NCBI RefSeq assembly: GCF_027923385.1
Contig: NZ_BSEC01000001.1
Location: 2,058,501 to 2,122,500 of the forward strand
Length of the DNA: 64,000 bases
Source of the DNA: Methylocystis echinoides
GTDB taxonomy: Bacteria > Pseudomonadota > Alphaproteobacteria > Rhizobiales > Beijerinckiaceae
Direction: 5' to 3'
Shown here: in pieces, positions 53,601-62,959 of the stretch
How positions within the stretch are numbered: the first letter of the stretch is position 1
Layout: each line of letters begins with the position of its first letter
Program-made: the position numbers and the translations under genes
Notes under the pieces: generated by a model
What the model was told of the DNA's origin: nothing
Databases searched by the model: none
Seen by the model: the letters and a program-made list of their open reading frames with translations, nothing else

Positions 53601-54089
53601 ATGGGCGCGCTAGGGTCGGCGATGTTTAATCCGCTGGAGGACGAGAGAGTCCAACTTGGAGTCATTGGGCTCGCGTCGGTCGGGATCGTCGCTTTTCTTA
53701 CTTCTCTCGCTTCGGAGCGACCGCCGGAGAAGGCGCCCGCGCTCGCCCCTGCGCCGGCGGATATTGTTGACGTCGGCCCAGCCGCCCCACAAGTTGAGCT
53801 TTCCACGGTCCCGAGCGTGATCGCTGATTCAACGCCGGTCGAGGCGGCGCCTGTGGTCGTGGAAGCCGCTGGCATTCGCGCGTCTTTCCCGGTTGACGCC
53901 GCGACGCCCGCGCGTGAGATGGGGGCGGTTGCTGCGGACGTCCAGAAACCCAGGCCGGTCGTTCAGCATCCGGCGCGACTCCTCGAGAAAGGCCCGTCAA
54001 AGAGAAAACCCGTGCGGCGCATCACGGCGCTCAGGCCTCAGTCATGGTCCGGGCCTTTGCCGAACAAGAAGAGCGATCTGGAAGAATAG
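53601..54089 (+). CDS. Hypothetical protein with one membrane helix and Pro/Ala-rich tail
   Basis: A 162-residue protein. Residues about 18-38 (LGVIGLASVGIVAFLTSLAS) form a transmembrane helix, and the rest is a low-complexity Pro/Ala/Val stretch ending basic. There is no recognisable domain. It could be an envelope-spanning accessory protein of the glycan cluster, but nothing proves it. Confidence 0.55.
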   Translation: MGALGSAMFNPLEDERVQLGVIGLASVGIVAFLTSLASERPPEKAPALAPAPADIVDVGPAAPQVELSTVPSVIADSTPVEAAPVVVEAAGIRASFPVDAATPAREMGAVAADVQKPRPVVQHPARLLEKGPSKRKPVRRITALRPQSWSGPLPNKKSDLEE

Positions 54090-54132
54090 CAGACCGCGCC
54101 CCGCGCGGTCGGTCCACATAATGGAAAGCTGC

Positions 54133-54175
54133 AAAAAAGCAGAAACGCCCCGCCGATACATCCACGGTCGGGGCG
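54133..54175 (-). terminator. Terminator of the cold-shock gene
   Basis: A stem CGCCCCG (54146-54152)/CGGGGCG (54169-54175) lies 23 bases after the minus-strand stop codon. It is followed in the reading direction by TTT and a further run of six T (54133-54138). Confidence 0.75.
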
Positions 54176-54198
54176 CTTCACATGTTTCAGGCCGTCGT

Positions 54199-54408
54199 TC
54201 AGGCGGCTTTGAGTTCTTCGGCCGAATATTTGCCGCTGCGGCGATCAACCATCAGGTCGTAGCTGAGCTTCTGGCCCTCGTGGAGGCCCGGAAGGCCGGC
54301 CCGCTCAACGGCGCTGATATGGACAAACACGTCGGCGCCGCCGTCGTCCGGCTGAATGAAGCCGAAGCCCTTCTGAGAGTTGAACCACTTAACTGTGCCA
54401 TTCGCCAT
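54199..54408 (-). CDS. Cold-shock protein, CspA family
   Basis: A 69-residue single cold-shock domain. RNP1 (KGFGFIQPD) and RNP2 (VFVHISAVE) are both intact, framed by GTVKWFNSQ and the [15 protein letters not shown] end. It binds single-stranded RNA or DNA and melts secondary structure. GGAG 7 bases upstream sets ATG 54408. A moderately long leader upstream could carry cold-responsive structure. It separates two parts of the glycan cluster. Confidence 0.95.
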   Translation of the reverse strand: MANGTVKWFNSQKGFGFIQPDDGGADVFVHISAVERAGLPGLHEGQKLSYDLMVDRRSGKYSAEELKAA

Positions 54409-54855
54409 TTTGGTCTCCAAGCATGTTCGGAGAAGGCCCGCATGCGCGGGGCCGGGTCGATCGAAGATGTTTGGAAGATGGCGTCGAAGGCTCCTAACGG
54501 AGCGGAGCGAGGTCGTCAGGCCGAAAAATCTTGATGGGCTCTACATAGCGCGCAATCGGCCCTCTGTATATGCGGCAATCAGCCTCGATTGTCGGGGTGG
54601 CCTTTTCGGCGCCTGTCGCCTAACGCGCGCGACGCGCGCTTGCAGATGAAAAGCCTGCACTCTCCATTTGTAGATTACCCATCGCTGTGACGCAGCCATA
54701 AACGCGAGAAGCCGCCGTAGGCTTGCGGAGCTTCGGCGGCTTCTCTTCCCGGAGGCGCGGGGGCGCACCGGGCCACGCCAGAGACGGGAAGGGCGGGCGC
54801 GCCGTATGTGCGCCGGCGCATCGCGCGCGCCCGAGACGGCCCGGCTGGATTGGAC
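54409..54855. other. Intergenic region between caspase-STAND gene and csp
   Basis: No gene is seen. It holds the csp leader (near 54410-54540). A hairpin with an 11-bp perfect stem GAGAAGCCGCC (54706-54716)/GGCGGCTTCTC (54735-54745) may end the caspase-STAND transcript. Confidence 0.5.
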
Positions 54856-57800
54856 TCACGGCCATCGCGCGCTCGCCTGGTCAAAGGCGCGCTCGACGAT
54901 CTGAAGCCCACGCCGCCCGCCGAGCCGCGCGATCAGCGGGGCTGACGTGACCAGCCCCCGGATTGCCTCCCCACGGGGTCGGCGCCCGGCCTCTTCGAGC
55001 AGTGCGTCAAGGGCCTCGAAGGTTTCCTGCGGCGGCTGCTGCAGGCTCGCGCGGAGAAAGGGCTCCACCAGCTCCGGCCAGACCTCGTCATGGTTGCGCA
55101 CCGTCCAGCGCAGGACGTGACAGAGTTCAGGCGAGGTGAGCAGCGGCGCAATCGTCGCCAGGGCCTCGGCCTGCCGATCATAGCGAAGCGGCTTCTCCGG
55201 CGTCATTCGCGTCAGCGCTGCGGCGGCCTGCGTCGTCGTGAGGTGAGGCCAGATCGAGGCCCATGAGCGCGCCTGAAATTCATGACGCTGGACGCGGCCG
55301 CGCAACTCCAGCGCCGCCTGCAATCCGTAGAGCTCTGCACATCGAGGCAGAAGGCGCACCAGCGCCTCATCGCGGCTGTGATCATCCTCGAGGTTCTGGC
55401 TCACCTCGATGAGGCGCACCAGGGCGCCCGCGCTGAGATAGGGGAGCAGCCAGTCGAGATCGCTCCCGAGGACGCCCGCTTCGGAGAGACCTTGTTTAAC
55501 GAGGGTGTCGGCGAAGCGCGCGCGTGGTTCCGGGGCGATGAGCTCGATCACTTTCTGGCCGATCGCCGCCGCGCCGACAACGCGCGGTGCGAGAGCCGCT
55601 TCGACAAAGCGCCATGAGGCCTCGCCCGCCGCCGCCTCGCCGGCGCAGAGCAAATCAGCCAGCGCTTGGCTGAGCGGCGATTTTACCGCGCCCTCTACGG
55701 CGTCTAACAGGCGCGTGAATCCCCGTCGCGCCTCCAGCGCAAGGCGCGCCGCCTCGAGCAGCAGGACGAGGCGGTCCTCGAATTGCGAAACATCGCCCGC
55801 GGCGCCGGCGGCGTCGCCGAGCTCGAAGGCCCGCACAGCCAGCGCGGCGAGCACGTCGCGCCGGTCGAACCAATACAGCTTGCTGCCTTGAAGCGACGCG
55901 CGCAGCGCGGCGACGGCATGCGCAGGCGCGCGCCGGATCGCGGCGACGACGGCGTCGCGCGCGGTCCAGTTTTCGAGCAGGGCAGGGAGCAAAGGGCTGT
56001 CCGCCAACCCGCACAGCAGCGTCGCGCACGCCGCGTCGGACGCATCCGCCAGAACGCGCGCCCAGCCGGCAAAGATATCCGACCTCTTCACGCGGTCGAG
56101 CGCCGCGAGCGCAGCGGCGCCGTGGTCGGCCGAAGCGCAATTGACCGCGGATGCAATGAGCAACTCATTTCCCCGCCATTCCGACAGAGAACCCGCCGAA
56201 GTGATCAGCTCTTGTAGAAGGCCGTCGATTTCGTTCGGACAAGCAAAGCGGCACATTTCCGAACGCAGATATCCGCGCAGGGCGAGGCCCTCGTCCGTGA
56301 GGTCGCCGCGATGGCGCTCCAGTCTGGAGAGCGTCTCGGCCCTGTCGCCGTCGCCAAGCCAGTCGATGCAGGCGCTGAGGAGCTGCAGCCGGTCCGCCTC
56401 GTCGAGTTTCTCATCAAGAATGTGACGTGGAAATCCATCGAAGAAGCCGCCGCTGTCGCCGAAGGACCGGATCGCCTCAGCAAGGGCCTTCGGCCGCCAA
56501 TACGGATGCGCCGCCGTCAGAAGCGCGATGTCCAGCGCCTCCTCGAGCGCGCGCTGACGCCCGAACGCCGCCGCAAGCTTTGCCGGCGTGTGAAACCAGT
56601 TGATGGCGCCCGCAGCGCGCCATTTCATGTGCAGCCGTCGTTTGACCCAGCGCAGCAGGCGCATCCCATGCGGCGGCGGAAGATCGCTCGCGACTGCAGC
56701 GAGATCGACTTGTGGGTCGATGTTTCGGACCGCGCGAAGATCACGCAGAAATCCAGCCAAAGCAGCGCGGTTTGCCTTGACGCGGAGGTCGGCAAGCCCC
56801 GGGACGAGGGCGGCTTCGATGTCGAGCCGCAACCAGTAATCCGAGATGGCGGTGCGGGCTCGGGCAAGTCCGTCGAGAGCGGAAAATGTGATGGGCGCCC
56901 CGTCGCGAGAGCCGCGGGCACGCAAAAGCGCCGCCATCCCGAACAGCCGCGACATCTCATCCGGCGGATCGTCCATGAGGCGCAACGCCTCGGCGACGTC
57001 TCCCCGCCGAAAGCGCTCCGCGACATAGGCGGCGAAGGCCAGGGCGCCCCAGGGCGCCGTCGGGCTTCGCCGCATGGTGGCCAGCATCGGCGGCACGGCG
57101 GCGAGACCGTCGGCGTCGAGGCAGGGGAGAAGGCGCTCGAGGACGATCCATCGGCTCCAGTCGTTCATCCGTTTGACGGCGGCGAGGATGCGGGGCGCGA
57201 TGTCAAAGGCGTCCGGACCCGCCAGAGCTTCGCGCAGAATGTCTTCAAAATGCGCAATTGGCGCATATTCCTTCGAACCGGCTCCTTCGGCGGCGTCGAG
57301 CAAATGCTGCAAGGGCGCGCCGGTGAACGCCCGCGCCAGGGCGACGAAGCGGGCGGCAAGCAGTTCGTCGTCGCCGATCAGGGTCACGACGCCGAGCGCG
57401 GCCTCCGGCGAGATGCGCCCGTGGCGGACCGCCGCGGCCCATCCGGCGGGCGGCATGGCGATCGCCTGCGTGACCACGCCACTGCGCCAGACGGCCCGCC
57501 AGACGCCGGGCGCAAGCGCCGGCGCCAGTTGCCCGTGCGTTAGCGCGGCGAGGTTCGCATTGCGCGCCGCTGCGTGCGCTTCGTCCAGATCGGCCGCATA
57601 GTCGCCCCCTTGCGACAGGCGCGGCTTGGATTGCGTGTCGATCCAGTCCGGCGTTCTGATCAGGCGCCAGAGCGCCCGCCATGCGCCCGCCCGGCGGAGA
57701 TGCTTGCTGAGATTCCGGCGGGCGTAACCGACCTCGCCCGGGTCGGCGTCGACGGCCGGGCGCGATGTGATCTCCCGCAGCGCCGCGGCGATGGTCAAAT

Positions 57801-59628
57801 GATCGCGGGTTGCTTGTCGGCCACCCTGGAGATGCTCGGCCAGCGCTGCATGGAACAGGCGAAAAACCGACCCTTCCCGGTCCAGACCCTCGATCAAAAA
57901 CCATGGCGCCCTTTTAGTGAGCGCCGCGACGCTCGGGCGCGCATCCGGGCGCCCGCTGAGGGCTTTCGCAATACGGCTCCAAAGCGCGCCTTTCGGGAAA
58001 CCCCCGCCTTCCGCGTAGGACACGGCCAGCAGGAGGTCCCGTGCGTCGCGCTCGGCGTCGCCGAGCCTGTCGAGGAGCACGTCGAATACTTTCCCGACCG
58101 AGACCGGGAAATCCGCGTCTTCCCCGGCGCGCAGCGCGGTCGAGCCGGCGACGACGTTTGTGACGATCAGACTTGCGAGCAGAAAATTAGCTCGGGAGCG
58201 GGCGGCGATGCTGTGCGCGGCCTGCTCCAGCTCATCGTCGGACAGGTCGGAAAGAGCGCGCGCGTGACGTGCGGCGCGCAAGCGCTTGATCGCATAGTCC
58301 GCGACCGCGCCATGGTCGGACCATGGGGGCGCGTCGAGATCGATTTCGAGGTCTGGCGATCTCTCGCCCCGCACGCCCGGCGAGCGCACGCCGATGATGG
58401 CGATCACCGGCGCCTGGCTCGTCAACCTCTCCAGCATCGCCAGCGTCGTCTCGGGCGCCTCGGCCTCGTCGAGCCCGTCGAGAATGAGCGTCGTTCGCCG
58501 GCGCAGCGCCAGTTCCGCGACCATCTGCGCCTCGCTATCGGCGGTGACGCGCAAAGCCGTGGCGACGGCCGCGATCGCCTGGCGATTGGTCAGCTTCGCC
58601 AGGACGACCGCGCCGTCGATCGCCCCGGGCGCGGGCGTTTCGGTCTCGGGCAGGTCCTCGACTGGCTTGAGATAATCGGTGCGGCTCAGCGTGTAGAGCC
58701 GACCGAGCACGGCGGACTTGCCGGCGCCGAGTCGCCCCTTCACGATGCACAGGCCCGCCTTACGCTCCGACGCGATCAACTGGCAGAGATCGGCCATGAC
58801 CCGCTTCCGGCCCGTGAAGAACCATCCCCGGTCGTCGGGTGTGGCGACGCCGCGCGCGGCCGGATCGAGCGTCGTCAGGTATTTCTGGGTGGCGAGGTCA
58901 ATATCCGGGGGCCAGTGCGCGGCGTGGTGCGGGTTGGGAAAGAAATCAAATCCCCCTATCGCAATCGCATGGGTCAAAGGGGTTTGTGGTTGCAGCAGCG
59001 CAGCGAGTTTGTTGACAATATCCGACAGATTGAGCGACGGCGACAGCCTCCTGTCGGGGTCGATGCACGACAGCAGAGCGCCGTGAAGCGCCGGCGCGAA
59101 TGCAAGCTGTCGGGCGCTGTCGGGCGCCAGGGTCGCGCAGATCACGGAAACCTCCGGCGGGGTCTCCGGACGGCTCCGGGACAGAGCCCCGAGACGCCTG
59201 CCAATGTCCAGGGCGGCCTGCCCGGCGCAGCAGACGTCGAGCATCAGCAGCACCGGCCCAATGCGGGAGCCTTTGCCGGCCAATATGTCCACCATGCTGC
59301 CGACGTCGAGCGCATTCACCCTGATATCCGTGGTTCCCGGCAGCACCAGACAGAGACGCTCGTTCGCGACGTCGCCGTGCCCCGTCCAGTAGACGACGAG
59401 GTGGTCATCGCGCTTCCGCTCTGGACTGGCGACCCAGTCGGCAAGCGATAACAGGAGCTGCTCGCGTGTGGGACGAAGGCCTTGAGCTTCGAGGATGCGC
59501 TCCAGCCCCAACCGCCCCGTAAGGACGTCGGTCACCAGCTCGAGCTCTGCCGGGACGTATTCGAGAGGCGGCCATGCGGCCGACGCATAATCTCGAACAC
59601 CCACCGCAAGGAGATAGCGTCGCGGCAT
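54856..59628 (-). CDS. Caspase-like / STAND NTPase / helical-repeat protein (bacterial NLR-like)
   Basis: A 1590-residue protein. Residues 1-230 form a caspase-fold (C14-type) domain: start YLLAVGVRDYASAAWPPLEY, catalytic His84 in VVYWTGHGDV, nucleophile Cys133 in LLMLDVCCAGQA. Residues about 270-650 form a STAND/NACHT-type NTPase: FTGRKRVMADL, Walker A GRLGAGKS (298-305), Walker B TLILDGLDEAE (about 380-390), and FRLFHAALAEHL in the winged-helix region. The remaining 900 or so residues are Ala/Leu-rich helical repeats, probably the sensor. This is the architecture of bacterial NLR-like immune proteins, where ligand sensing would activate a protease. ATG 59628 is chosen; GTG 59634 is possible. 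Confidence 0.85.
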   Translation of the reverse strand: MPRRYLLAVGVRDYASAAWPPLEYVPAELELVTDVLTGRLGLERILEAQGLRPTREQLLLSLADWVASPERKRDDHLVVYWTGHGDVANERLCLVLPGTTDIRVNALDVGSMVDILAGKGSRIGPVLLMLDVCCAGQAALDIGRRLGALSRSRPETPPEVSVICATLAPDSARQLAFAPALHGALLSCIDPDRRLSPSLNLSDIVNKLAALLQPQTPLTHAIAIGGFDFFPNPHHAAHWPPDIDLATQKYLTTLDPAARGVATPDDRGWFFTGRKRVMADLCQLIASERKAGLCIVKGRLGAGKSAVLGRLYTLSRTDYLKPVEDLPETETPAPGAIDGAVVLAKLTNRQAIAAVATALRVTADSEAQMVAELALRRRTTLILDGLDEAEAPETTLAMLERLTSQAPVIAIIGVRSPGVRGERSPDLEIDLDAPPWSDHGAVADYAIKRLRAARHARALSDLSDDELEQAAHSIAARSRANFLLASLIVTNVVAGSTALRAGEDADFPVSVGKVFDVLLDRLGDAERDARDLLLAVSYAEGGGFPKGALWSRIAKALSGRPDARPSVAALTKRAPWFLIEGLDREGSVFRLFHAALAEHLQGGRQATRDHLTIAAALREITSRPAVDADPGEVGYARRNLSKHLRRAGAWRALWRLIRTPDWIDTQSKPRLSQGGDYAADLDEAHAAARNANLAALTHGQLAPALAPGVWRAVWRSGVVTQAIAMPPAGWAAAVRHGRISPEAALGVVTLIGDDELLAARFVALARAFTGAPLQHLLDAAEGAGSKEYAPIAHFEDILREALAGPDAFDIAPRILAAVKRMNDWSRWIVLERLLPCLDADGLAAVPPMLATMRRSPTAPWGALAFAAYVAERFRRGDVAEALRLMDDPPDEMSRLFGMAALLRARGSRDGAPITFSALDGLARARTAISDYWLRLDIEAALVPGLADLRVKANRAALAGFLRDLRAVRNIDPQVDLAAVASDLPPPHGMRLLRWVKRRLHMKWRAAGAINWFHTPAKLAAAFGRQRALEEALDIALLTAAHPYWRPKALAEAIRSFGDSGGFFDGFPRHILDEKLDEADRLQLLSACIDWLGDGDRAETLSRLERHRGDLTDEGLALRGYLRSEMCRFACPNEIDGLLQELITSAGSLSEWRGNELLIASAVNCASADHGAAALAALDRVKRSDIFAGWARVLADASDAACATLLCGLADSPLLPALLENWTARDAVVAAIRRAPAHAVAALRASLQGSKLYWFDRRDVLAALAVRAFELGDAAGAAGDVSQFEDRLVLLLEAARLALEARRGFTRLLDAVEGAVKSPLSQALADLLCAGEAAAGEASWRFVEAALAPRVVGAAAIGQKVIELIAPEPRARFADTLVKQGLSEAGVLGSDLDWLLPYLSAGALVRLIEVSQNLEDDHSRDEALVRLLPRCAELYGLQAALELRGRVQRHEFQARSWASIWPHLTTTQAAAALTRMTPEKPLRYDRQAEALATIAPLLTSPELCHVLRWTVRNHDEVWPELVEPFLRASLQQPPQETFEALDALLEEAGRRPRGEAIRGLVTSAPLIARLGGRRGLQIVERAFDQASARWP

Positions 59629-60155
59629 GGTCACACCGCGCGACGCGCATGGCGGACAATCCAACCCATTTCGCGCGCGCGCAGAGAGCCGTCGACGCGC
59701 GCCAACCCAACAGCTTTTCCGGCGCTCGCCACCGGTAATCTCCAAAGAATGGTAAAAATCAAGGCTATGTTCAGTTCAATGGAACGCCCCGTCAAGAGGG
59801 TGCCGCTTCGACTGATGTGATCTCTCGGGCTTCCGGAGCTCGGGGTCCGCCCGCGCCAGCGCCCTCAGCGGCGCCACGCGTCGTCGGCGAAATGCTGAGC
59901 TCACGTTAGATTCCATTGCACGGATATAAAAAATTGAAGCCGCCCGGCGCGCAGGCGACGGTTGGTCGATCGCTTGCAAATCAGCGCGAGAGGCCTTTTG
60001 ATAGCCGTTGCTATTCTGAGCCTCGCTCTGCAAGGAAATCAGCTACGACGACAGACGACGATCCTGCCGCCGATTTGTCTCAACGGCGCGCCCTTCTCGC
60101 GCAGTCGAAAGGTTTCCCGCCGAGGCGCATGCGCTTGTGACAATGGAACGCGATT
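59629..60155. other. Intergenic region between divergent genes, no gene seen
   Basis: This stretch lies between the caspase-STAND gene (minus) and a glycosyltransferase-like gene (plus) and should hold both promoters. Short frames here are Arg-rich and lack protein character. A locally AT-rich patch (GGATATAAAAAATTG, around 59920) is the only notable feature. Confidence 0.45.
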
Positions 60156-60986
60156 GTGCGGACAATTACGATTATTGCCTATCAACGTCCCCACTTGCTC
60201 GTTTCAATGCTGAGGTCGCTGATCGCCAACGATCTGACAGGATGGCGGATCGCCCTGGCGATCGAGCCGTCGCCGATGGCGGGCGAAGTGGCGCACATGG
60301 CGGCGGGCGTTCTGGCCGGTCGGGACAGCGACATACGGATCAATGACGCCGTGCTCGGGATCGCGGAAAACGGTTTTCAGTCAATAGAGAGAGTATTCGC
60401 GGGCGGCGCGCAGCTCAATCTGTATCTCGAGGAAGATATGCTCGTAGCGCCGGATGCGACCCAGCTCGCAGCCTGGTATTTCGCCAACCACAAGGCCGAT
60501 TGGCTTTGCCTGAACCTGATCGGGGGAGGATGCGCGTCGGCCGGCCTCATGTCGAACCCGGATTATCCGGACATGCTTCATCTCGGGCGAACATTCAATT
60601 CGTTGGGTTTTGCCGTCCGACGCGAGGAGTGGGACCGGCACATGAGAGCCGCCTGGCGGAAAGAAGCGGAGCCGGTTGTTAAGTTCGATGGCGCCCTCAC
60701 GGGCGGTTGGGACTGGGCGGTCTCGTCCATGCTCATGAGCAGCCCAAATCTGCGCACGGTTCAGCCGGTTCTCGCCCGGGCCACGCACACGGGCCGGCGC
60801 GGGGGGCAGCACTGCACGGCCGATTTTCACGATGAAGCCTTTGCTGAACTGCCGATGTTTGCGGGATCGCCGTCGGCAATGACCTATCGCCTGGTGCCTC
60901 AGGAATTGTTGCCAAGCGTCGTTCGCCGGCATGCGCGCCTCTGGCTCGAAATGACCTGGGCGTGGAAGGCCCTCGCGCAACGCTGA
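60156..60986 (+). CDS. Glycosyltransferase-like protein, GT-A fold
   Basis: A 276-residue protein starting with GTG. It begins RTITIIAYQRPHLLVSMLRS, typical of GT2-like enzymes. An acidic cluster follows a strand (LNLYLEEDMLVAPDATQL), standing in for the DxD motif. A C-terminal GGWDWAVSSMLMSS may contact the acceptor. The function in a glycan pathway comes from the neighbours. Its end is close to, or overlaps, the start of the next gene. Confidence 0.75.
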   Translation: MRTITIIAYQRPHLLVSMLRSLIANDLTGWRIALAIEPSPMAGEVAHMAAGVLAGRDSDIRINDAVLGIAENGFQSIERVFAGGAQLNLYLEEDMLVAPDATQLAAWYFANHKADWLCLNLIGGGCASAGLMSNPDYPDMLHLGRTFNSLGFAVRREEWDRHMRAAWRKEAEPVVKFDGALTGGWDWAVSSMLMSSPNLRTVQPVLARATHTGRRGGQHCTADFHDEAFAELPMFAGSPSAMTYRLVPQELLPSVVRRHARLWLEMTWAWKALAQR

Positions 60987-61039
60987 AAGCCGACTCCGAG
61001 CTGGAATTCAGCCCGCGCTGTGAGGGGCTCCTGCGATGG

Positions 61040-61978
61040 ATGAGACCGATGAAAAAAATTGAAGCGGCATGGTCGAAGGGTATTGCGCTTTGGTGCGACT
61101 GTCATGGGCCCAACTCCTATCCGGAAGCCGACACCGAAGCGGTCCAGCCGCCACGCTTCTTTCTGGAGAACTTTTCCCGAGCCTCGCGACTTATCTGGGT
61201 CCGCCTTTCGACGAGCCCGCGCGTGAAAGCCCCTTGCGACCTCGATCATTTTGTGGAAGCGGCGCTGCCACATATCGATCGTCCCTTCGTTCTGGTCACG
61301 ACCGACGGCGACGCCAGCGTGCCGGCGGATATTCATCCCGCCGTCGTTGTCGCGCTTCTCTCCTCGCCGAAACTCGTCGCGTGGCGCACGCAAAACTATA
61401 GTGGCTGCCGGGATCCAAGGTTGGCGCCGTTTCCGATCGGACTCGACCTGCACACGCGTCGCCCGGAAGGCGACGCCGAAGCCTTGTTTGACCTGATCGC
61501 AGGCCTGCGCCGGCGCCGCACAGACATTTTTGCCCAGCCTCTCGAAATTCTTTCAGACATCGGCCTGAGTCTCGCCTCATATGATCGAATGGAGGCGGTG
61601 CGATTGCTCGACGGGCATCCGCTCATCAAGAGCGTCAGGAGTCGCCTATCTCAAACGGAGATATGGAAACTCTACGCTTCCTGTCCCTTCGTCCTCAGCG
61701 CGCCAGGGTTTGGGATGGACTGTCATCGGACCTATGAAGCCCTCTATCTCGGTTCGATCGTCATCATGAAACATTCGTCGCTGGATGCCTTGTTCAAGGG
61801 GCTTCCTGTTGTCTTCGTCGATGATTGGGCGGAGGTCATGAACGTCGATAGCCTTCGAGAATGGCGAGAGCTTTATGGTCCTCTTACGAGCTGGGAAAAT
61901 GTTTTTCATAGACTTCACCCGGCCACGCTGCTGAGCGATGCGCGGCACAGCTTGTCAGCCGCGGAGCAGCCGGGCTAG
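61040..61978 (+). CDS. Exostosin-like glycosyltransferase
   Basis: About 312 residues from ATG 61040; the frame is open to a GTG at 60962 and the true start is uncertain. The C-terminal half contains ASCPFVLSAPGFGMDCHRTY followed by EALYLGSIVIMKHSSLDALF and VVFVDDWAEV. This is the pattern of the exostosin/GT47-like nucleotide-sugar binding half. SGCRDPRLAPFPIGLDLHTR in the middle is also typical. It sits between a GT-A enzyme and a fucosyltransferase, so a surface glycan role is likely. Confidence 0.75.
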   Translation: MRPMKKIEAAWSKGIALWCDCHGPNSYPEADTEAVQPPRFFLENFSRASRLIWVRLSTSPRVKAPCDLDHFVEAALPHIDRPFVLVTTDGDASVPADIHPAVVVALLSSPKLVAWRTQNYSGCRDPRLAPFPIGLDLHTRRPEGDAEALFDLIAGLRRRRTDIFAQPLEILSDIGLSLASYDRMEAVRLLDGHPLIKSVRSRLSQTEIWKLYASCPFVLSAPGFGMDCHRTYEALYLGSIVIMKHSSLDALFKGLPVVFVDDWAEVMNVDSLREWRELYGPLTSWENVFHRLHPATLLSDARHSLSAAEQPG

Positions 61979-62003
61979 TGGAGCGCGCGCCGCTGCCTTG
62001 CGG

Positions 62004-62936
62004 ATGGAGCCACCGGGGGACGCCGAGGTGTTGATCCTCTTCTACAATATGTTCTTTGATTCACATCCTGACGTGTCTTTGATCGACGCAGCGGTCCGGG
62101 GATTCTTCACAACGGACCGTTCGCTCTACGACCGGGCCGACGCCGTTGTCTTCCACATCCCGGACTTGACCTTTGGCGAACCTTCTCTGGAGGATATCGC
62201 AGCCCTGCAAAAGCCCTCGGGTCAGCTTTGGGTCGCGTGGTCCATGGAGAGCGGCGTGAATTACCCCGCGCTGAACGATCCGGGGTTCATGAAGCACTTC
62301 GACCTCGTGATGAGCTTCAGCCGGTCGGCCGATATCTGGACGTCCTACTGCCCCTCCAAAGATATTTGGCGCCGCGCGCTCGAAAAGCCTGTTGGCGCCA
62401 AATCGGCGCAGGCGCCGCTGGTGATGTTTCAGTCGTCGGGTTTCAATAGATCGGCGCGCCGGGAGTTCGCGCTGGAGATCATGCAGGAATTGCAGGTCGA
62501 CTCCTTTGGCCGAAGTCTCAACAACAAGCAGCTCTCCGAGGATCGGGGCAGGGAAACCAAACTCGAAACCATCTCGCGCTACAAGTTTTGTCTGGCGCTC
62601 GAAAATGCAATTGAGGATGATTACGTCACCGAGAAGTTTTTCGACCCGCTGCTCGTTGGCGTCGTGCCGGTTTATCGCGGCGCGCCCAATGTCGCAGACT
62701 TCGCGCCCCGAAAGCAATGTTTCATCAACACCCACGATTTTTCATCTGTGCCCGCGCTCGTGGCCTATCTCAAACATCTGATCGCCGATGAGCATGCCTA
62801 CAAGGCGTATCTGAGCTGGCGCGATGCGCCTCTCGCGACGCCCTTCGTAGAACGCATCCTGGAGCGTCAACGCGACCCGTTCACCGATCTTGTTGCGCGT
62901 CTTCACAGCAGGGAGAAGCAAGCCGCGCCGCGTTAA
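62004..62936 (+). CDS. Alpha-1,3/4-fucosyltransferase-like protein (GT10)
   Basis: A 310-residue protein. The GT10 core is clear: SRYKFCLALENAIEDDYVTE, then KFFDPLLVGVVPVYRGAPNV and FINTHDFSSVPALVAYL. VAWSMESGVNYP matches the N-terminal acceptor-side motif. It should transfer fucose from GDP-fucose to GlcNAc- or Glc-containing glycans. ATG 62004 avoids overlap with the preceding gene; an earlier in-frame start at 61938 exists. Confidence 0.87.
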   Translation: MEPPGDAEVLILFYNMFFDSHPDVSLIDAAVRGFFTTDRSLYDRADAVVFHIPDLTFGEPSLEDIAALQKPSGQLWVAWSMESGVNYPALNDPGFMKHFDLVMSFSRSADIWTSYCPSKDIWRRALEKPVGAKSAQAPLVMFQSSGFNRSARREFALEIMQELQVDSFGRSLNNKQLSEDRGRETKLETISRYKFCLALENAIEDDYVTEKFFDPLLVGVVPVYRGAPNVADFAPRKQCFINTHDFSSVPALVAYLKHLIADEHAYKAYLSWRDAPLATPFVERILERQRDPFTDLVARLHSREKQAAPR

Positions 62937-62959
62937 GCGCGAGGGCATTTTGCGACGGT

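Noticed and set aside
54706..54745. Hairpin downstream of the caspase-STAND gene as a small RNA or retron-like structure
   Set aside because: It has an 11-bp stem but no reverse transcriptase or conserved RNA features nearby; a terminator is the simpler reading.
57574..59451. 625-codon plus-strand frame opposite the caspase-STAND gene
   Set aside because: The minus-strand frame contains coherent caspase and P-loop motifs; the plus-strand translation has none.
59776..60033. 85-codon minus-strand frame upstream of the caspase-STAND gene
   Set aside because: It is Arg/Ser/Ala-rich with no ribosome binding site or motif. It was considered as a possible partner gene but not supported.
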